From the NCBI RefSeq assembly GCF_001420595.1, contig NZ_LJIX01000006.1:1243361-1307360 (forward strand): DNA of 64,000 bases. The letters are read 5' to 3'. The notes under the pieces were generated by a model. It was not told the origin of the DNA and made no database searches. It saw nothing but the letters and a program-made list of their open reading frames with translations. This stretch comes from Cytobacillus solani (GTDB lineage: Bacteria > Bacillota > Bacilli > Bacillales > Cytobacillaceae). This document shows positions 34,434-42,756 of the stretch, in pieces (position 1 is the first letter of the stretch; each line of letters opens with the position of its first letter). The translations under genes and the position numbers were made by a program.

Positions 34434-34521
34434 GTGTAATCCTTGGAAGTTTGACCTTATAATACATCATTCCCGCCTTTTTCTCATAGATTGTGATAAG
34501 ACGAAAAAGGGGGAGTAGTGA

Positions 34522-35934
34522 ATGCGTGAAGACGAAAGGAAAGCACTGAATTATGCGATTCAGGAGATTACAGAAATTGCTACTGGCTTCGGACTCGATT
34601 TCTACCCTATGCGTTATGAAATTTGTCCTGCTGATATCATCTATACATTTGGTGCATATGGAATGCCAACACGCTTTTCCCACTGGAGCTTTGGCAAGCA
34701 GTTTCATAAAATGAAGCTTCACTATGATCTAGGGCTTTCAAAAATTTATGAGCTGGTCATAAATTCAAATCCTTGCTATGCCTTTTTGCTCGACTCCAAT
34801 GCGTTAATTCAGAATAAATTAATCGTCGCTCATGTATTGGCCCATTGTGATTTCTTTAAAAATAATATGCGTTTTCAGAACACGAAACGCGATATGGTGG
34901 AAAGCATGGCTGCTACAGCAGAACGTATTAGACAATACGAAATTGAACATGGAAAAACAGAAGTGGAAACGTTTCTCGATGCCGTTTTGGCAATTGAAGA
35001 GCATATTGATCCTTCCCTTATGAGACCGAAGCTTTCATGGAATTTGAATGATGATGAATATGAGGAAGAAGAAACATTAGCTTCGTCCCCCTATGATGAT
35101 TTATGGAATCTTGATGAAAGAAACAAACCAAAGTCTGTCCGAAAAAGGAAAAAGAAATTTCCTCCACAGCCAGAAAAAGACTTGCTCTTATTCATTGAAA
35201 GCTACAGCAGGGAATTATCTGATTGGCAGCGAGATATTTTAACGATGATGCGGGAAGAAATGCTGTACTTTTGGCCGCAGTTAGAAACAAAAATTATGAA
35301 CGAAGGCTGGGCGTCTTACTGGCACCAGCGTATTTTAAGAGAAATGGATTTAACTAGCGGCGAAGCACTTGAATTTGCGAAGTTAAATGCGGGAGTCGTC
35401 CAGCCATCAAGAACAAGCATCAACCCATATTATCTAGGTTTGAAAATCTTCGAGGATATTGAAGAAAGATTTGATAACCCGACTGAAGAAATGAAGAAAC
35501 GTGGAGTGGAACCAGGATCTGGACGTGAAAAAATGTTTGAGGTTCGTGAAATTGAGTCAGACATCTCATTTTTGCGAAACTATTTAACAAAAGACCTTGT
35601 CATGCGTGAGGATATGTATTTATTTCAAAAACAAGGCAAGGATTATAAGGTAGTTGACAAGCAATGGGAAAATGTTCGTGATCAGCTAGTCAGTATGCGT
35701 GTTAATGGCGGTTTCCCTTATTTAACAGTGAATGACGGCGATTATTTGAAAAATGGCGAGCTTTACTTAAAGCATTGGTTTGAAGGCATCGAGCTAGACC
35801 TGAAATATTTGGAAAAGGTCCTCCCATACGTACAGCAGCTCTGGGGCAGAAGTGTTCATATGGAAACAATCGTTGAGGGGAAAAATATGCTATTTACGTA
35901 TGATGGGAAAAGCATTCATAGAAAGTATTTATAA
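34522..35934 (+). CDS. spoVR: Stage V sporulation protein R family
   Basis: The 470-residue protein matches the SpoVR family in length and in conserved segments: the N-terminal [26 protein letters not shown], the [11 protein letters not shown] motif with His and Cys, [13 protein letters not shown] (a metallopeptidase-like EGWASYWH box), and [13 protein letters not shown]-like C-terminus. In B. subtilis loss of spoVR affects the spore cortex; the biochemical activity is not settled. The ATG at 34522 has AAAGGGGGAG upstream. I did not find a convincing SigE promoter. Confidence 0.93.
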   Translation: MREDERKALNYAIQEITEIATGFGLDFYPMRYEICPADIIYTFGAYGMPTRFSHWSFGKQFHKMKLHYDLGLSKIYELVINSNPCYAFLLDSNALIQNKLIVAHVLAHCDFFKNNMRFQNTKRDMVESMAATAERIRQYEIEHGKTEVETFLDAVLAIEEHIDPSLMRPKLSWNLNDDEYEEEETLASSPYDDLWNLDERNKPKSVRKRKKKFPPQPEKDLLLFIESYSRELSDWQRDILTMMREEMLYFWPQLETKIMNEGWASYWHQRILREMDLTSGEALEFAKLNAGVVQPSRTSINPYYLGLKIFEDIEERFDNPTEEMKKRGVEPGSGREKMFEVREIESDISFLRNYLTKDLVMREDMYLFQKQGKDYKVVDKQWENVRDQLVSMRVNGGFPYLTVNDGDYLKNGELYLKHWFEGIELDLKYLEKVLPYVQQLWGRSVHMETIVEGKNMLFTYDGKSIHRKYL

Positions 35935-35977
35935 TTCATTGATTGGTGATAGTTTTTATTAAATTTTGTTGACTAAG

Positions 35978-36470
35978 TTCACTAATAAGCTGTATTGGTG
36001 ACCGGTTTAGCGGATTTTGAAGGAATAAGGTCGCCTATAGGCTGTATTGGTTACCGAATTAACGGATTTTGGAGGACAAAGGTCGCCAATAGGCTATATT
36101 GGTTGCCGAAATAGCGGATTTTGGAAGGTTAAGGTCGCCAATATGCTGTATTGATGACCGGTTTAGCGGATTTTGAAGGAATAAGGTAACCAATAAGCTG
36201 CATTGGTTACCGAATTAACGGATTTTAGAGGACAAAGGTCGCCAATAAGCTGTATTGGTGACCGGTTTAGCGGATTTTGAAGGAATAAGGTCACCAATAA
36301 ACTGCATTGGTTACCGAATTAACGGATTTTAGAGGACAAAGGTCGCCAATAGGCTGTATTGGTTACCGATTTAGCAGATTTTGAAGGATTAAGGGCGCCA
36401 ATAAGGGGTATTGAGTATCAAATTAGAGATTTTATAAAATTACAAACACCAATGGGAGGTATTGAATCGG
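35978..36470. repeat. Array of nine 52-bp tandem repeats with internal hairpins
   Basis: GGATTTT-type anchors fall at 36012, 36064, 36116, 36168, 36220, 36272, 36324 and 36376, exactly 52 bases apart; a degenerate ninth unit follows at about 36449. Between anchors each unit can fold: GGTCACCAATA, a 5-7 base loop, then TATTGGTGACC. Two unit types (TGACCGGTTTAGCGG and TTACCGAATTAACGG) largely alternate, giving a 104-bp higher-order period. There is no open frame and no CRISPR-like spacer diversity. It fills the gap between spoVR and the HxlR gene. Confidence 0.95.
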
Positions 36471-36516
36471 TTTGCATGTCCATCTATTTTCCTCCTTCAC
36501 TTATTGGTGCAAAAAG

Positions 36517-36557
36517 ATAAAAAAGCAATGGAGATTGTTTGCTCCATTGCTTTTTTA
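36517..36557. terminator. Bidirectional terminator at the end of the HxlR gene
   Basis: AAAAAGCAATGGAG and CTCCATTGCTTTTTT form a stem with A and T tracts on the two sides. It serves the HxlR gene on the minus strand and may shield the repeat array. Confidence 0.85.
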
Positions 36558-36887
36558 TTTTTCGGAATCAGCAGCAACTGGTTCAAGCCAAGTCTGAGAC
36601 CACTTTTCAATATCTTTCATTAGCGGCTCTAATGATAGTCCTTTGTCTGTTAATGAGTATTCAATCCGGACAGGGGTTTCAGGAAACACTTCTCTTTTCA
36701 CAATTCCCTCTTGTTCTAAATCTTTTAGCCGTTCAGAAAGTACTCTTCCGCTTATCCCAATTGCTGCTTCAATTGTGCTGAAACGCTGCGGGCCATTTAA
36801 CAGCTGATAGATAACCAAACCGGTCCATCGTTGGCTAATAATACTCATTGCCTTTTCAAATCTTGGGCATATAAGAGATTTATTCAT
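36555..36887 (-). CDS. HxlR-family regulator (YodB/CatR-like)
   Basis: The 110-residue winged-helix protein has the HxlR layout: Cys7 in SLICPRFEKAM, ISQRWTGLVIYQLLNGPQRF, ISGRVLSERLKDLEQEGIV and the wing VRIEYSLTDKG. In B. subtilis YodB and CatR the N-terminal Cys senses quinones and diamide. The gene is divergent from a CatE-type dioxygenase gene whose promoter carries a matching palindrome. It most likely represses that gene and itself until the Cys is modified. Confidence 0.85.
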   Translation of the reverse strand: MNKSLICPRFEKAMSIISQRWTGLVIYQLLNGPQRFSTIEAAIGISGRVLSERLKDLEQEGIVKREVFPETPVRIEYSLTDKGLSLEPLMKDIEKWSQTWLEPVAADSEK

Positions 36888-36942
36888 CTTGTATCACTCC
36901 TTCTTACATTATAACCTCCATTACAGCAAATAATAAAGTTAC

Positions 36943-36971
36943 TTGACATATATAATTTATAAAAATATAAT
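36943..36971 (+). promoter_or_regulatory. SigA promoter of the dioxygenase gene
   Basis: TTGACA (36943-36948), a 17-base spacer and TATAAT (36966-36971) match consensus perfectly, as expected for a gene held off by a repressor. Confidence 0.85.
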
Positions 36972-36987
36972 TACTTACATAAAGTAA
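36971..36987. promoter_or_regulatory. Candidate HxlR operator
   Basis: TTACTT, 5 bases, AAGTAA: a perfect inverted repeat starting at the last base of the -10 box. GTTACTTG at 36938 may be a second half-site. Confidence 0.6.
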
Positions 36988-37039
36988 CTAACTTACATTA
37001 TTGAAATTATGAATAAAATAGTTAAGGAGGAACACAATT

Positions 37040-37891
37040 ATGAATTTCCACCGTGAACCAAATGTGTTCGTTAGCCAGGTACATTTAAAGGTAGCTGATT
37101 TGAACAGGTCCATCACTTTTTATCAGCAAGTCATTGGATTTCAACTAATAGAGCAAACAGAAAACAAAGCGAGTTTATCAGCAGATGGAAAAACAGCGCT
37201 AGTAACGATTGAACAGCCTGAAAATATTCGCCCGAAACAGCCACGTACGACAGGTCTATATCATTTTGCCCTTTTGCTTCCTTCTCGTTCGGATTTGGCC
37301 AAAGTGATTGAACACTTTATTAAAATTGGCTATCCATTACAGGGAGCATCAGATCATCTAGTCAGTGAAGCTCTCTATTTAGCTGACCCAGATGGGAATG
37401 GAATAGAAATCTATGCGGACCGTCCATCAACAACATGGAAATGGAATCAAACCGAGGTAGTCATGTCGACTGAACGGTTGGATATTGAAAGCATTCTTGC
37501 TGAAGGGGATGGAAAGCCATGGAGCGGACTTCCTTCAGACACGATAATGGGACATATTCATTTACATGTTTCAGAATTACACAAAACAGAGGAATTTTAT
37601 TGCAAAGGGCTTGGCTTTGATATTGTAACGAGATATGGAGGACAGGCGCTGTTTATTTCAACTGGCCGCTATCATCACCATATAGGATTAAATACGTGGA
37701 ATGGCATAGGTGCCCCAGCCCCATCTGAGAACAGTGTAGGATTGAAAAATTTTACTCTTATTTACCCTAATGAGGAAACTAGAAAAGCTGCTGTTGCCAG
37801 TTTAGAAAAAATAGGGGCAGCTGTTTTTCAAGAAAACGGTCAATTTATGACGGAAGATCCCTCAGGGAATCGGATCCTGCTTAGCCTGTAG
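37040..37891 (+). CDS. catE: Catechol-2,3-dioxygenase/glyoxalase-superfamily protein (CatE-like)
   Basis: The 283-residue protein holds two vicinal-oxygen-chelate modules. The first (about 10-125) starts VHLKVADLNRSITFYQQVIG; the second (about 168-282) starts HIHLHVSELHKTEEFYCKGLG. Metal-ligand candidates are in GHIHLHV, RYHHHIGLN and the first module's GLYHFALL and GIEIY. B. subtilis CatE opens catechol rings and is controlled by HxlR-type CatR and YodB. The divergent HxlR gene supports the same system here. The ATG at 37040 has AAGGAGGAACACAATT upstream. Confidence 0.87.
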   Translation: MNFHREPNVFVSQVHLKVADLNRSITFYQQVIGFQLIEQTENKASLSADGKTALVTIEQPENIRPKQPRTTGLYHFALLLPSRSDLAKVIEHFIKIGYPLQGASDHLVSEALYLADPDGNGIEIYADRPSTTWKWNQTEVVMSTERLDIESILAEGDGKPWSGLPSDTIMGHIHLHVSELHKTEEFYCKGLGFDIVTRYGGQALFISTGRYHHHIGLNTWNGIGAPAPSENSVGLKNFTLIYPNEETRKAAVASLEKIGAAVFQENGQFMTEDPSGNRILLSL

Positions 37892-37957
37892 AATCAAAAA
37901 TAGATAATTTTACACATTCTCCTCAAAATGTTATTTTATCAATTGGGGGAATATAAA

Positions 37958-38242
37958 ATGAACATTACGGACGAAGCTCGGGACTTGCTAAAGCAAGTAT
38001 TGCGGGATCAAAACTCTACGGGGATACGAATATACTTTGCAGGCTTTGGCTGAGGCGGACCCCAAATGGGAATGGCTCTGGATGAGCCTGATGCAGAGGA
38101 CAAAGTATTAATTATTAATGGAATACAAGTTGCCATTGATCCACAATTGGAACATGATGTGAAGGAGCTTGTCATTGAGTATGATCGCGGAAGAAATGCG
38201 ATTGTACTTAGTGGGAATGAAAGTGAAAATGCGTGTAATTAA
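37958..38242 (+). CDS. HesB/IscA-like protein with an in-frame TGA, candidate selenoprotein
   Basis: Read through one TGA (38051-38053, codon 32), this frame encodes 94 residues: an N-terminal MNITDEARDLLKQVL, then RIYFAGFG, the TGA, GGPQMGMALDEP, and a full C-terminal half ending ESENACN before TAA. The TGA stands exactly where HesB/IscA-like relatives have Cys in a GFGCGGP motif, and Sec-containing HesB-like proteins are known in other bacteria. A perfect 5-bp stem with a UGGAU loop (38074-38088) lies 21 bases after the TGA, where a bacterial SECIS would be. ATG 37958 has GGGGG upstream and a terminator follows. The alternatives are a nonsense mutation or a base error in a Cys codon. Confidence 0.75.
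38074..38088 (+). promoter_or_regulatory. Candidate bacterial SECIS hairpin
   Basis: GGCTC, loop TGGAT, GAGCC, starting 21 bases after the in-frame TGA. The stem is perfect and the loop holds G, as SelB-binding loops do. It lies within coding sequence. Confidence 0.5.
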
Positions 38243-38263
38243 ACGAACATTCGAATAGCAAAA

Positions 38264-38306
38264 AATAACAGTCCAATCTTATATCAATTGGACTGTTATT
38301 TTTTTT
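38264..38306 (+). terminator. Terminator after the HesB-like gene
   Basis: AATAACAGTCCAAT (38264-38277) and ATTGGACTGTTATT (38287-38300) form a 14-bp perfect stem with a T tail. Confidence 0.92.
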
Positions 38307-38385
38307 GCTGGGAGACTTTCCCCTCGCTTTAGGACTAAAAAAGATGTAATAAAACACTAGAAATAAAGAAAAAAATTTGTTATAA

Positions 38386-38474
38386 ATTTAGGTTATTCTA
38401 TCTTTTTTCTTAAAAAACCTAAATAATTCAATAAAAAAATTAAACCTCTTTCTCTTTTGAGATGGGTTTTTTTT
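38386..38474 (+). other. Hairpin-rich, gene-free stretch upstream of the O-methyltransferase operon
   Basis: ATTTAGGTT (38386-38394) and AACCTAAAT (38416-38424) can pair. A second weak stem, AAACC...GGGTTT (38442-38469), is followed by TTTTTTTT and may terminate unknown upstream transcription. I see no reading frame here. Confidence 0.4.
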
Positions 38475-38477
38475 ATA

Positions 38478-38541
38478 TTGACGTTTTGTATACAAATGTA
38501 TACAATCGAAAGTGTGGTAGATTGTATACGAATGTATACAA
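38478..38541 (+). promoter_or_regulatory. Promoter with two TTGTATACA palindromes
   Basis: TTGACG (38478-38483), 17 bases, TACAAT (38501-38506) form a promoter. TTGTATACAAATGTATACAA (38486-38505) lies between the boxes, and TTGTATACGAATGTATACAA (38522-38541) lies just after the start point, touching the ribosome site. The arms resemble sites of FadR-type GntR or TetR repressors. No such repressor gene is adjacent. Confidence 0.75.
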
Positions 38542-38559
38542 AAAAGGAGGAGCTCAATT

Positions 38560-38907
38560 ATGAGAAGTGATAAAATGAAGGAACATAAAAGAGAAGGTCA
38601 CCACCGTGGTGAGCGTCACAGAGGAAAAGAGCGCGGACCCAAAACCTTTCGCAGAGGGAGAGCGATTGCCTTTTTAGAAATGATGAACCTCAAACGGGAT
38701 ACAATTAAGCAGCAATTAGAAAAACCAGAGTTTCAATCGATCAATCAAATTTTAGTAGGTGAATTAAAAGCCATTGATATGGTCATCAATGAATTTATGC
38801 AATTGTTTGAACTACGTGAAAGTGAAGCAATAGAAGCTGCTGAAATAGACAATAAAAAGTCACTAGATCATGAGGAGAAAGGAATCAATTTGAATGAAAC
38901 CAATTAA
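38560..38907 (+). CDS. Small basic protein of unknown function in an operon with an O-methyltransferase
   Basis: I do not recognise this 115-residue family. The first 35 residues are rich in His, Arg and Lys (HKREGHHRGERHRGKERG), suggesting metal or nucleic-acid binding. The rest is a helical domain, RRGRAIAFLEMMNLKRDTI, then INQILVGELKAIDMVINEFM, with an acidic tail. AAAGGAGGAG precedes the ATG and overlaps the second operator. It overlaps the methyltransferase gene by 14 bases. It could be a degenerate regulator of its own double operator, but no helix-turn-helix is evident. Confidence 0.65.
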   Translation: MRSDKMKEHKREGHHRGERHRGKERGPKTFRRGRAIAFLEMMNLKRDTIKQQLEKPEFQSINQILVGELKAIDMVINEFMQLFELRESEAIEAAEIDNKKSLDHEEKGINLNETN

Positions 38908-39529
38908 TATGTATATCGATTCATTATTTCCTAATCAAGATCCTCTTTTGGATGAGGTCCTTTTATCGATAAAAGAAAATGGGATGCGCAATATCTCGGT
39001 ATCCCCTGGATCCGGAAAACTTTTAACCATGCTTGTTTCTATTTCAGGAGCAAAAAATGTTCTAGAAATAGGAGCGCTAGGGGGCTATAGCGGCATTTGT
39101 CTTGCGAAAGGATTTGGTGGGGAAGGCCAGTTAACTTCACTTGAAATAAACGAGAGCTACGCAAAACTGGCATACATCAACCTATCAAAAGCTGGTTTTG
39201 GTGAGCAAGTATCCTATATGACCGGCACTGCTATGAAAAGCCTGGAAAAATTAGCAGAAGACAATAAGCAATTTGATTTTTTCTTTATTGATGCTGACAA
39301 AGATAACTATGAGAATTATTTGGATTATTGCATTAGACTGGCTGAATCAGGTGCTATCATTGTTTCTGATAACGTTCTTGCTGGCGGCAGTGTGGCCGAT
39401 GACGAGACGCCTCCTAAACGTCATACAGAATTGATGAAGAAATTCAATGAAACGGTAGCTAATCATCCTCAATTAGAATCCATTCTTGTTCCAATTGGTG
39501 ATGGGATGACCATTTCAAAAGTAAAGTAA
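38894..39529 (+). CDS. SAM-dependent O-methyltransferase (caffeoyl-CoA OMT/YrrM type)
   Basis: The 211-residue protein is a class I methyltransferase. The SAM-binding motif I is NVLEIGALGGYSGICLAKG (about 55-73), the acidic loop is SLEINESYAKLA, and the catalytic metal-binding strand is FDFFFIDADKDNYENYLDYC (about 130-149), followed by SDNVLAGGSV. Members methylate catechols and similar hydroxyls with a divalent metal. A catechol dioxygenase gene lies 1.9 kb upstream, but there is no evidence that they are linked. It is translationally coupled to the upstream gene. Confidence 0.87.
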   Translation: MKPINMYIDSLFPNQDPLLDEVLLSIKENGMRNISVSPGSGKLLTMLVSISGAKNVLEIGALGGYSGICLAKGFGGEGQLTSLEINESYAKLAYINLSKAGFGEQVSYMTGTAMKSLEKLAEDNKQFDFFFIDADKDNYENYLDYCIRLAESGAIIVSDNVLAGGSVADDETPPKRHTELMKKFNETVANHPQLESILVPIGDGMTISKVK

Positions 39530-39570
39530 TACATTTTAATCGAGCGGCTTGTTACAAGCCGATCAATAAA

Positions 39571-39610
39571 GAAAATGCTCAGAGTACAAGCTCCAAGCAT
39601 TTTTCTATTT
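39571..39610. terminator. Terminator after the O-methyltransferase gene
   Basis: GAAAATGCT (39571-39579) and AGCATTTTTC (39596-39605) with a T-rich tail. It separates two convergent genes. A second hairpin, CGGCTTG/CAAGCCG, lies just upstream. Confidence 0.7.
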
Positions 39611-39616
39611 TTCGTG

Positions 39617-40483
39617 CTAGTGTATCGCTGATTTAAACTTGCTTCCATGTGCTTCTTGCGTATCCATAATCGTCGTAAAGGCATTTGTATCAATTTCACC
39701 GATGATCGTTTTCAGTTTAGAAATTTCTAAACGAGTAATGACGACATAAATGACTTCTTTCTCATTATCTTTAAATCCGCCTTTGCCTTTTAGTTTTGTT
39801 ACTGTTCGTCCTAAGCGATCAATAATGGCATTGGAAATTTCCTCATAATGGTCAGAAACGATAATGACTGCTTTCGTATCTCCTTCAAGTCCTTGGACGA
39901 CAGAATCAATCATTTTTGAAGCAATATAATAGGTAATGATTGAATACATCGCTTGTTCCCAGCCTAAAACAAAGCCTGCCCAGCCAAATACGAAAACATT
40001 AAAGAACATGACAAATTCACCAATTGAAAACGGAAGCTTCTTTGTCAATAATATACCTAGTATTTCAGTTCCGTCCAAAGCACCACCATGACGGATAACC
40101 ATTCCAACCCCTGTTCCTAATAATAATCCACCGAAAACAGTTGCTAATAACGGTTCGGTTGTAAAGGGAGTAATATGATGCAATTGAGGTTCAATGATAG
40201 CTAGTGCGACAATACCGAAAAGGGAGGAAAAGGCAAAGTTCTTTCCGATATTTTTATACCCTGAGTAGATAAAAGGGATATTAAATACGAAAACAAGGAT
40301 CCCAAAACTAATGTCTGTTAGATGATTAATAAGAAGGGAGATCCCGATAATTCCGCCATCAATAATTGAATTTGGTATTAAAAAAAGTTCAATTGCCAAT
40401 GCTGCCAGCGTTGCGCCGATTAGCAGCATAATGTAACGATAAATAATATGCAGCTTACTTTCCGATCGATGTTTCTTTTCCAT
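39617..40483 (-). CDS. YitT-family membrane protein, paralogue 1
   Basis: The 288-residue protein has five to six membrane helices in its first 190 residues. Typical YitT blocks are [40 protein letters not shown] and [16 protein letters not shown]-terminal soluble DUF2179 domain starts near residue 200 ([30 protein letters not shown]). The family is common in Bacillota and its transport substrate is not established. A paralogue lies 0.7 kb upstream at 41222-42118. Confidence 0.88.
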   Translation of the reverse strand: MEKKHRSESKLHIIYRYIMLLIGATLAALAIELFLIPNSIIDGGIIGISLLINHLTDISFGILVFVFNIPFIYSGYKNIGKNFAFSSLFGIVALAIIEPQLHHITPFTTEPLLATVFGGLLLGTGVGMVIRHGGALDGTEILGILLTKKLPFSIGEFVMFFNVFVFGWAGFVLGWEQAMYSIITYYIASKMIDSVVQGLEGDTKAVIIVSDHYEEISNAIIDRLGRTVTKLKGKGGFKDNEKEVIYVVITRLEISKLKTIIGEIDTNAFTTIMDTQEAHGSKFKSAIH

Positions 40484-40651
40484 CTTTCACCATCCTAATT
40501 TTTGACTCGAAAAAAATAATACCGTTTTAAAGCTGTTTTTTCAAATGATAACCCTTAGATTGTATGTAGTTTCCCAATCGTTCAACTGAAAATTTTATGA
40601 TCCTTGAATATTTTTCTTGGATACTGGAAAAATACAATCCGAGGTGATTCT

Positions 40652-41176
40652 TTGAGGAAAATTAGATTTATATTAGTTTTGACCTTTTTCTTGATAATGA
40701 TTAGTACGATTTCTGTTTTTGCACAAGAGGAAAAAGAAATGGATTGTGAACGAAAAAAAGATATTCGAAATAAGGAATTTAATGAACAGGTAATGAATGA
40801 TATTTTTACAAGTTTTGGACATAAGTATGATGAAATTATTGATCAGAGTATGTATATAAATATGATTGACTTAATGAAATATACAGTTCTAACTGGAAAA
40901 CAGGATAAGCAGCTTGAGCATTTAAAGGATCATATAGGCGGCGAATCTATAGGGGAAAAGAGAATTTATTTTTTCCATGGGGATCCGAATACTGCGTATG
41001 TTTTCTATAAAGACAAGGGTAACAATAACACAGTTATCCATTTAAAACGTGAAGAAAATGATTGGATAGTTCTTGATGAACAAGTGAAAAAGGGGAAGAA
41101 GATTCAGTATATCCGGGAAAAATGTGAGGATGATTACTTTATGAAGAGAATGTTTCATAATTTATATCCAGAATAG
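40652..41176 (+). CDS. Exported protein of unknown function
   Basis: I start at TTG 40652, preceded by GAGGTGATTC; the ATG at 40604 lacks a ribosome site. The 174-residue product has a signal peptide (RKIRFILVLTFFLIMISTIS, cleavage after VFA). The mature domain is polar, with two Cys in the first part (DCERK) and one late (REKCEDD). A strand-rich part contains NTAYVFYKD and VIHLKREENDWIVLDEQ, which resembles small secreted DUF families. It lies between two YitT genes of the opposite orientation. No function is assigned. Confidence 0.72.
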   Translation: MRKIRFILVLTFFLIMISTISVFAQEEKEMDCERKKDIRNKEFNEQVMNDIFTSFGHKYDEIIDQSMYINMIDLMKYTVLTGKQDKQLEHLKDHIGGESIGEKRIYFFHGDPNTAYVFYKDKGNNNTVIHLKREENDWIVLDEQVKKGKKIQYIREKCEDDYFMKRMFHNLYPE

Positions 41177-41177
41177 A

Positions 41178-41213
41178 AAAAGGTGCCGCAATGTTCCGGC
41201 ACCTTTTTCTATT
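41178..41213. terminator. Bidirectional terminator
   Basis: AAAAAGGTGCCG and CGGCACCTTTTT form a 12-bp stem with A and T tracts, between the exported-protein gene and the convergent YitT gene. Confidence 0.92.
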
Positions 41214-41221
41214 AGCAAATA

Positions 41222-42118
41222 TTAATGAATCGATTTCTTCTTAAATCTCCCACCCCTGACCTCAGAAATATTGGCTACAGCTAGAAAGGCATTTGGGTCC
41301 AGTTCTTCGACAATTGATTTTAACTTTGCTTCTTCCAATCGGGTAATGACACAAAAAATAACCTTTTTATCGTCACCGGTGTATGCACCCTCTCCGTTTA
41401 AATAGGTAACACCACGACCAAGTCTTGCCAAAATGGCATCCCCAATTAATTTATGCTCTTCACTTATGATCCAAGCCGATTTTGATTCATCAAGTCCTTG
41501 GATAACCACATCTATTGTTTTGAAAGCAATAAAGTAGGCGAGCACAGAATACATCGCTCGATTCCAGCCAAATACAAAACCAGCGGATGCAAAGATGAAA
41601 ATATTAAAAAACATGATAATTTCTCCTACTGAGAATGGGAGCCTTTTATTAACAATGATGGCAAGAATTTCAGTCCCATCGAGGGATCCGCCATAGCGGA
41701 TAACGATTCCAACGCCAGTCCCTAGAATGATTCCTCCAAATACAGTAGCTAGAAGGGGATCTTTTGTAAATACCGGAACATCGTGAAGAAGAATGGTAGA
41801 AACAGAAAGGACGGCAATCCCTAATAAGGTGGATAAGGCAAAGGTCTTGCCAATCTGTTTGTATCCAATATAGAAGAAGGGGATATTTAAAATGAAGATA
41901 AACAAGCCAAGTTTCACATGTGTTAAATGAGATAAAATAATAGAAATGCCCACAATCCCGCCATCTAATATTTTGTTTGGAACTAAGAACTCCTCAATTC
42001 CAACACCCATTAATATAGAGCCAAGAATAATAAAGAAGATGCTCTTTATTAGCTTAGTTTTTGTTAAGCCTTTATGAACGGTTTGGATGACTGCATGTTC
42101 TGTTGATGGTTCAATCAT
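41222..42118 (-). CDS. YitT-family membrane protein, paralogue 2
   Basis: The 298-residue protein is a clear paralogue of the one at 39617-40483. It shares [40 protein letters not shown] and GGSLDGTEILAIIV, and has the same C-terminal DUF2179 domain. It carries a longer, polar N-terminal tail of about 22 residues. GGGGGAAACCAT precedes the ATG. The pair probably arose by local duplication, followed by insertion or retention of the exported-protein gene. Confidence 0.88.
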   Translation of the reverse strand: MIEPSTEHAVIQTVHKGLTKTKLIKSIFFIILGSILMGVGIEEFLVPNKILDGGIVGISIILSHLTHVKLGLFIFILNIPFFYIGYKQIGKTFALSTLLGIAVLSVSTILLHDVPVFTKDPLLATVFGGIILGTGVGIVIRYGGSLDGTEILAIIVNKRLPFSVGEIIMFFNIFIFASAGFVFGWNRAMYSVLAYFIAFKTIDVVIQGLDESKSAWIISEEHKLIGDAILARLGRGVTYLNGEGAYTGDDKKVIFCVITRLEEAKLKSIVEELDPNAFLAVANISEVRGGRFKKKSIH

Positions 42119-42360
42119 ATGGTTTCCCCCAATTACTTATTCTTGTATGACAAGAACTACTCTTGTCAATTTAGCACTCATTTATTCCTTCTATTATAAC
42201 ATTTTTTCAATTATTTCTTATAAAGAGAAGCTTATAAAATGTCAAAAATATCACAAAAGTAATAGTTAAATGGTAATATATTTTACTTCGAAGAAGGAAT
42301 TTTGTAATAATATGTAGAACTTTTAACCTATAAACTACTAAAAAATAGGAGTGGTGAATA

Positions 42361-42756
42361 ATGCAAAAACAATTGAATGTATTAATTTGTGATGATTCTG
42401 CACTTATTAGAAAAAAGCTTAAAAATATATTAGAAGTTTGTAAATGTCATTCGATAGAGGAAGCGGAAGATGGAATTGTAGCCATCCAAAAGGCAAAGGA
42501 AATGAAGCCAGATTTGATTTTCATGGACATTGTCATGCCGGGCAAGGATGGAATTAAAGCTTTAGAAGAGATCATGAACGAAGATCCTGCTTTAAAGGTC
42601 GTTATGGCGTCATCTGCTGGAACACAGTCTCATCTGAAAAAAGCACTTGATCTAGGTGCATATGATTTTATTCAGAAGCCAATCACACTAGAAGCTGTAA
42701 CAGCCATTATAGAGAAGGTTATCAAAGGGGAAAAGGGGGAAAACGCACATGTTTAG
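42361..42756 (+). CDS. Stand-alone CheY-like response regulator
   Basis: This 131-residue single-domain receiver has the acidic pair in VLICDDSAL, the phospho-acceptor in LIFMDIVMPGKDG (about residue 56), the Thr/Ser switch in VVMASSAG and Lys in IQKPIT. There is no output domain. ATAGGAGTGGTGAAT precedes the ATG. It overlaps the next gene by 8 bases. It is not the flagellar-operon CheY by context; it probably signals to, or is dephosphorylated by, the downstream protein. Confidence 0.87.
   Translation: MQKQLNVLICDDSALIRKKLKNILEVCKCHSIEEAEDGIVAIQKAKEMKPDLIFMDIVMPGKDGIKALEEIMNEDPALKVVMASSAGTQSHLKKALDLGAYDFIQKPITLEAVTAIIEKVIKGEKGENAHV

Noticed and set aside
34456-34495. SigE promoter for spoVR
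   Set aside because: CATAGATT resembles a -10 box, but no -35 element lies at the right spacing.
35978-36470. CRISPR array
   Set aside because: Units vary throughout and are joined without distinct spacers; there are no cas genes nearby. It is a tandem hairpin repeat.
38068-38242. Independent short gene starting after the TGA in the HesB-like frame
   Set aside because: The ATG at 38068 has no ribosome site and the product would lack the first half of the fold; the continuous read-through frame explains both halves.
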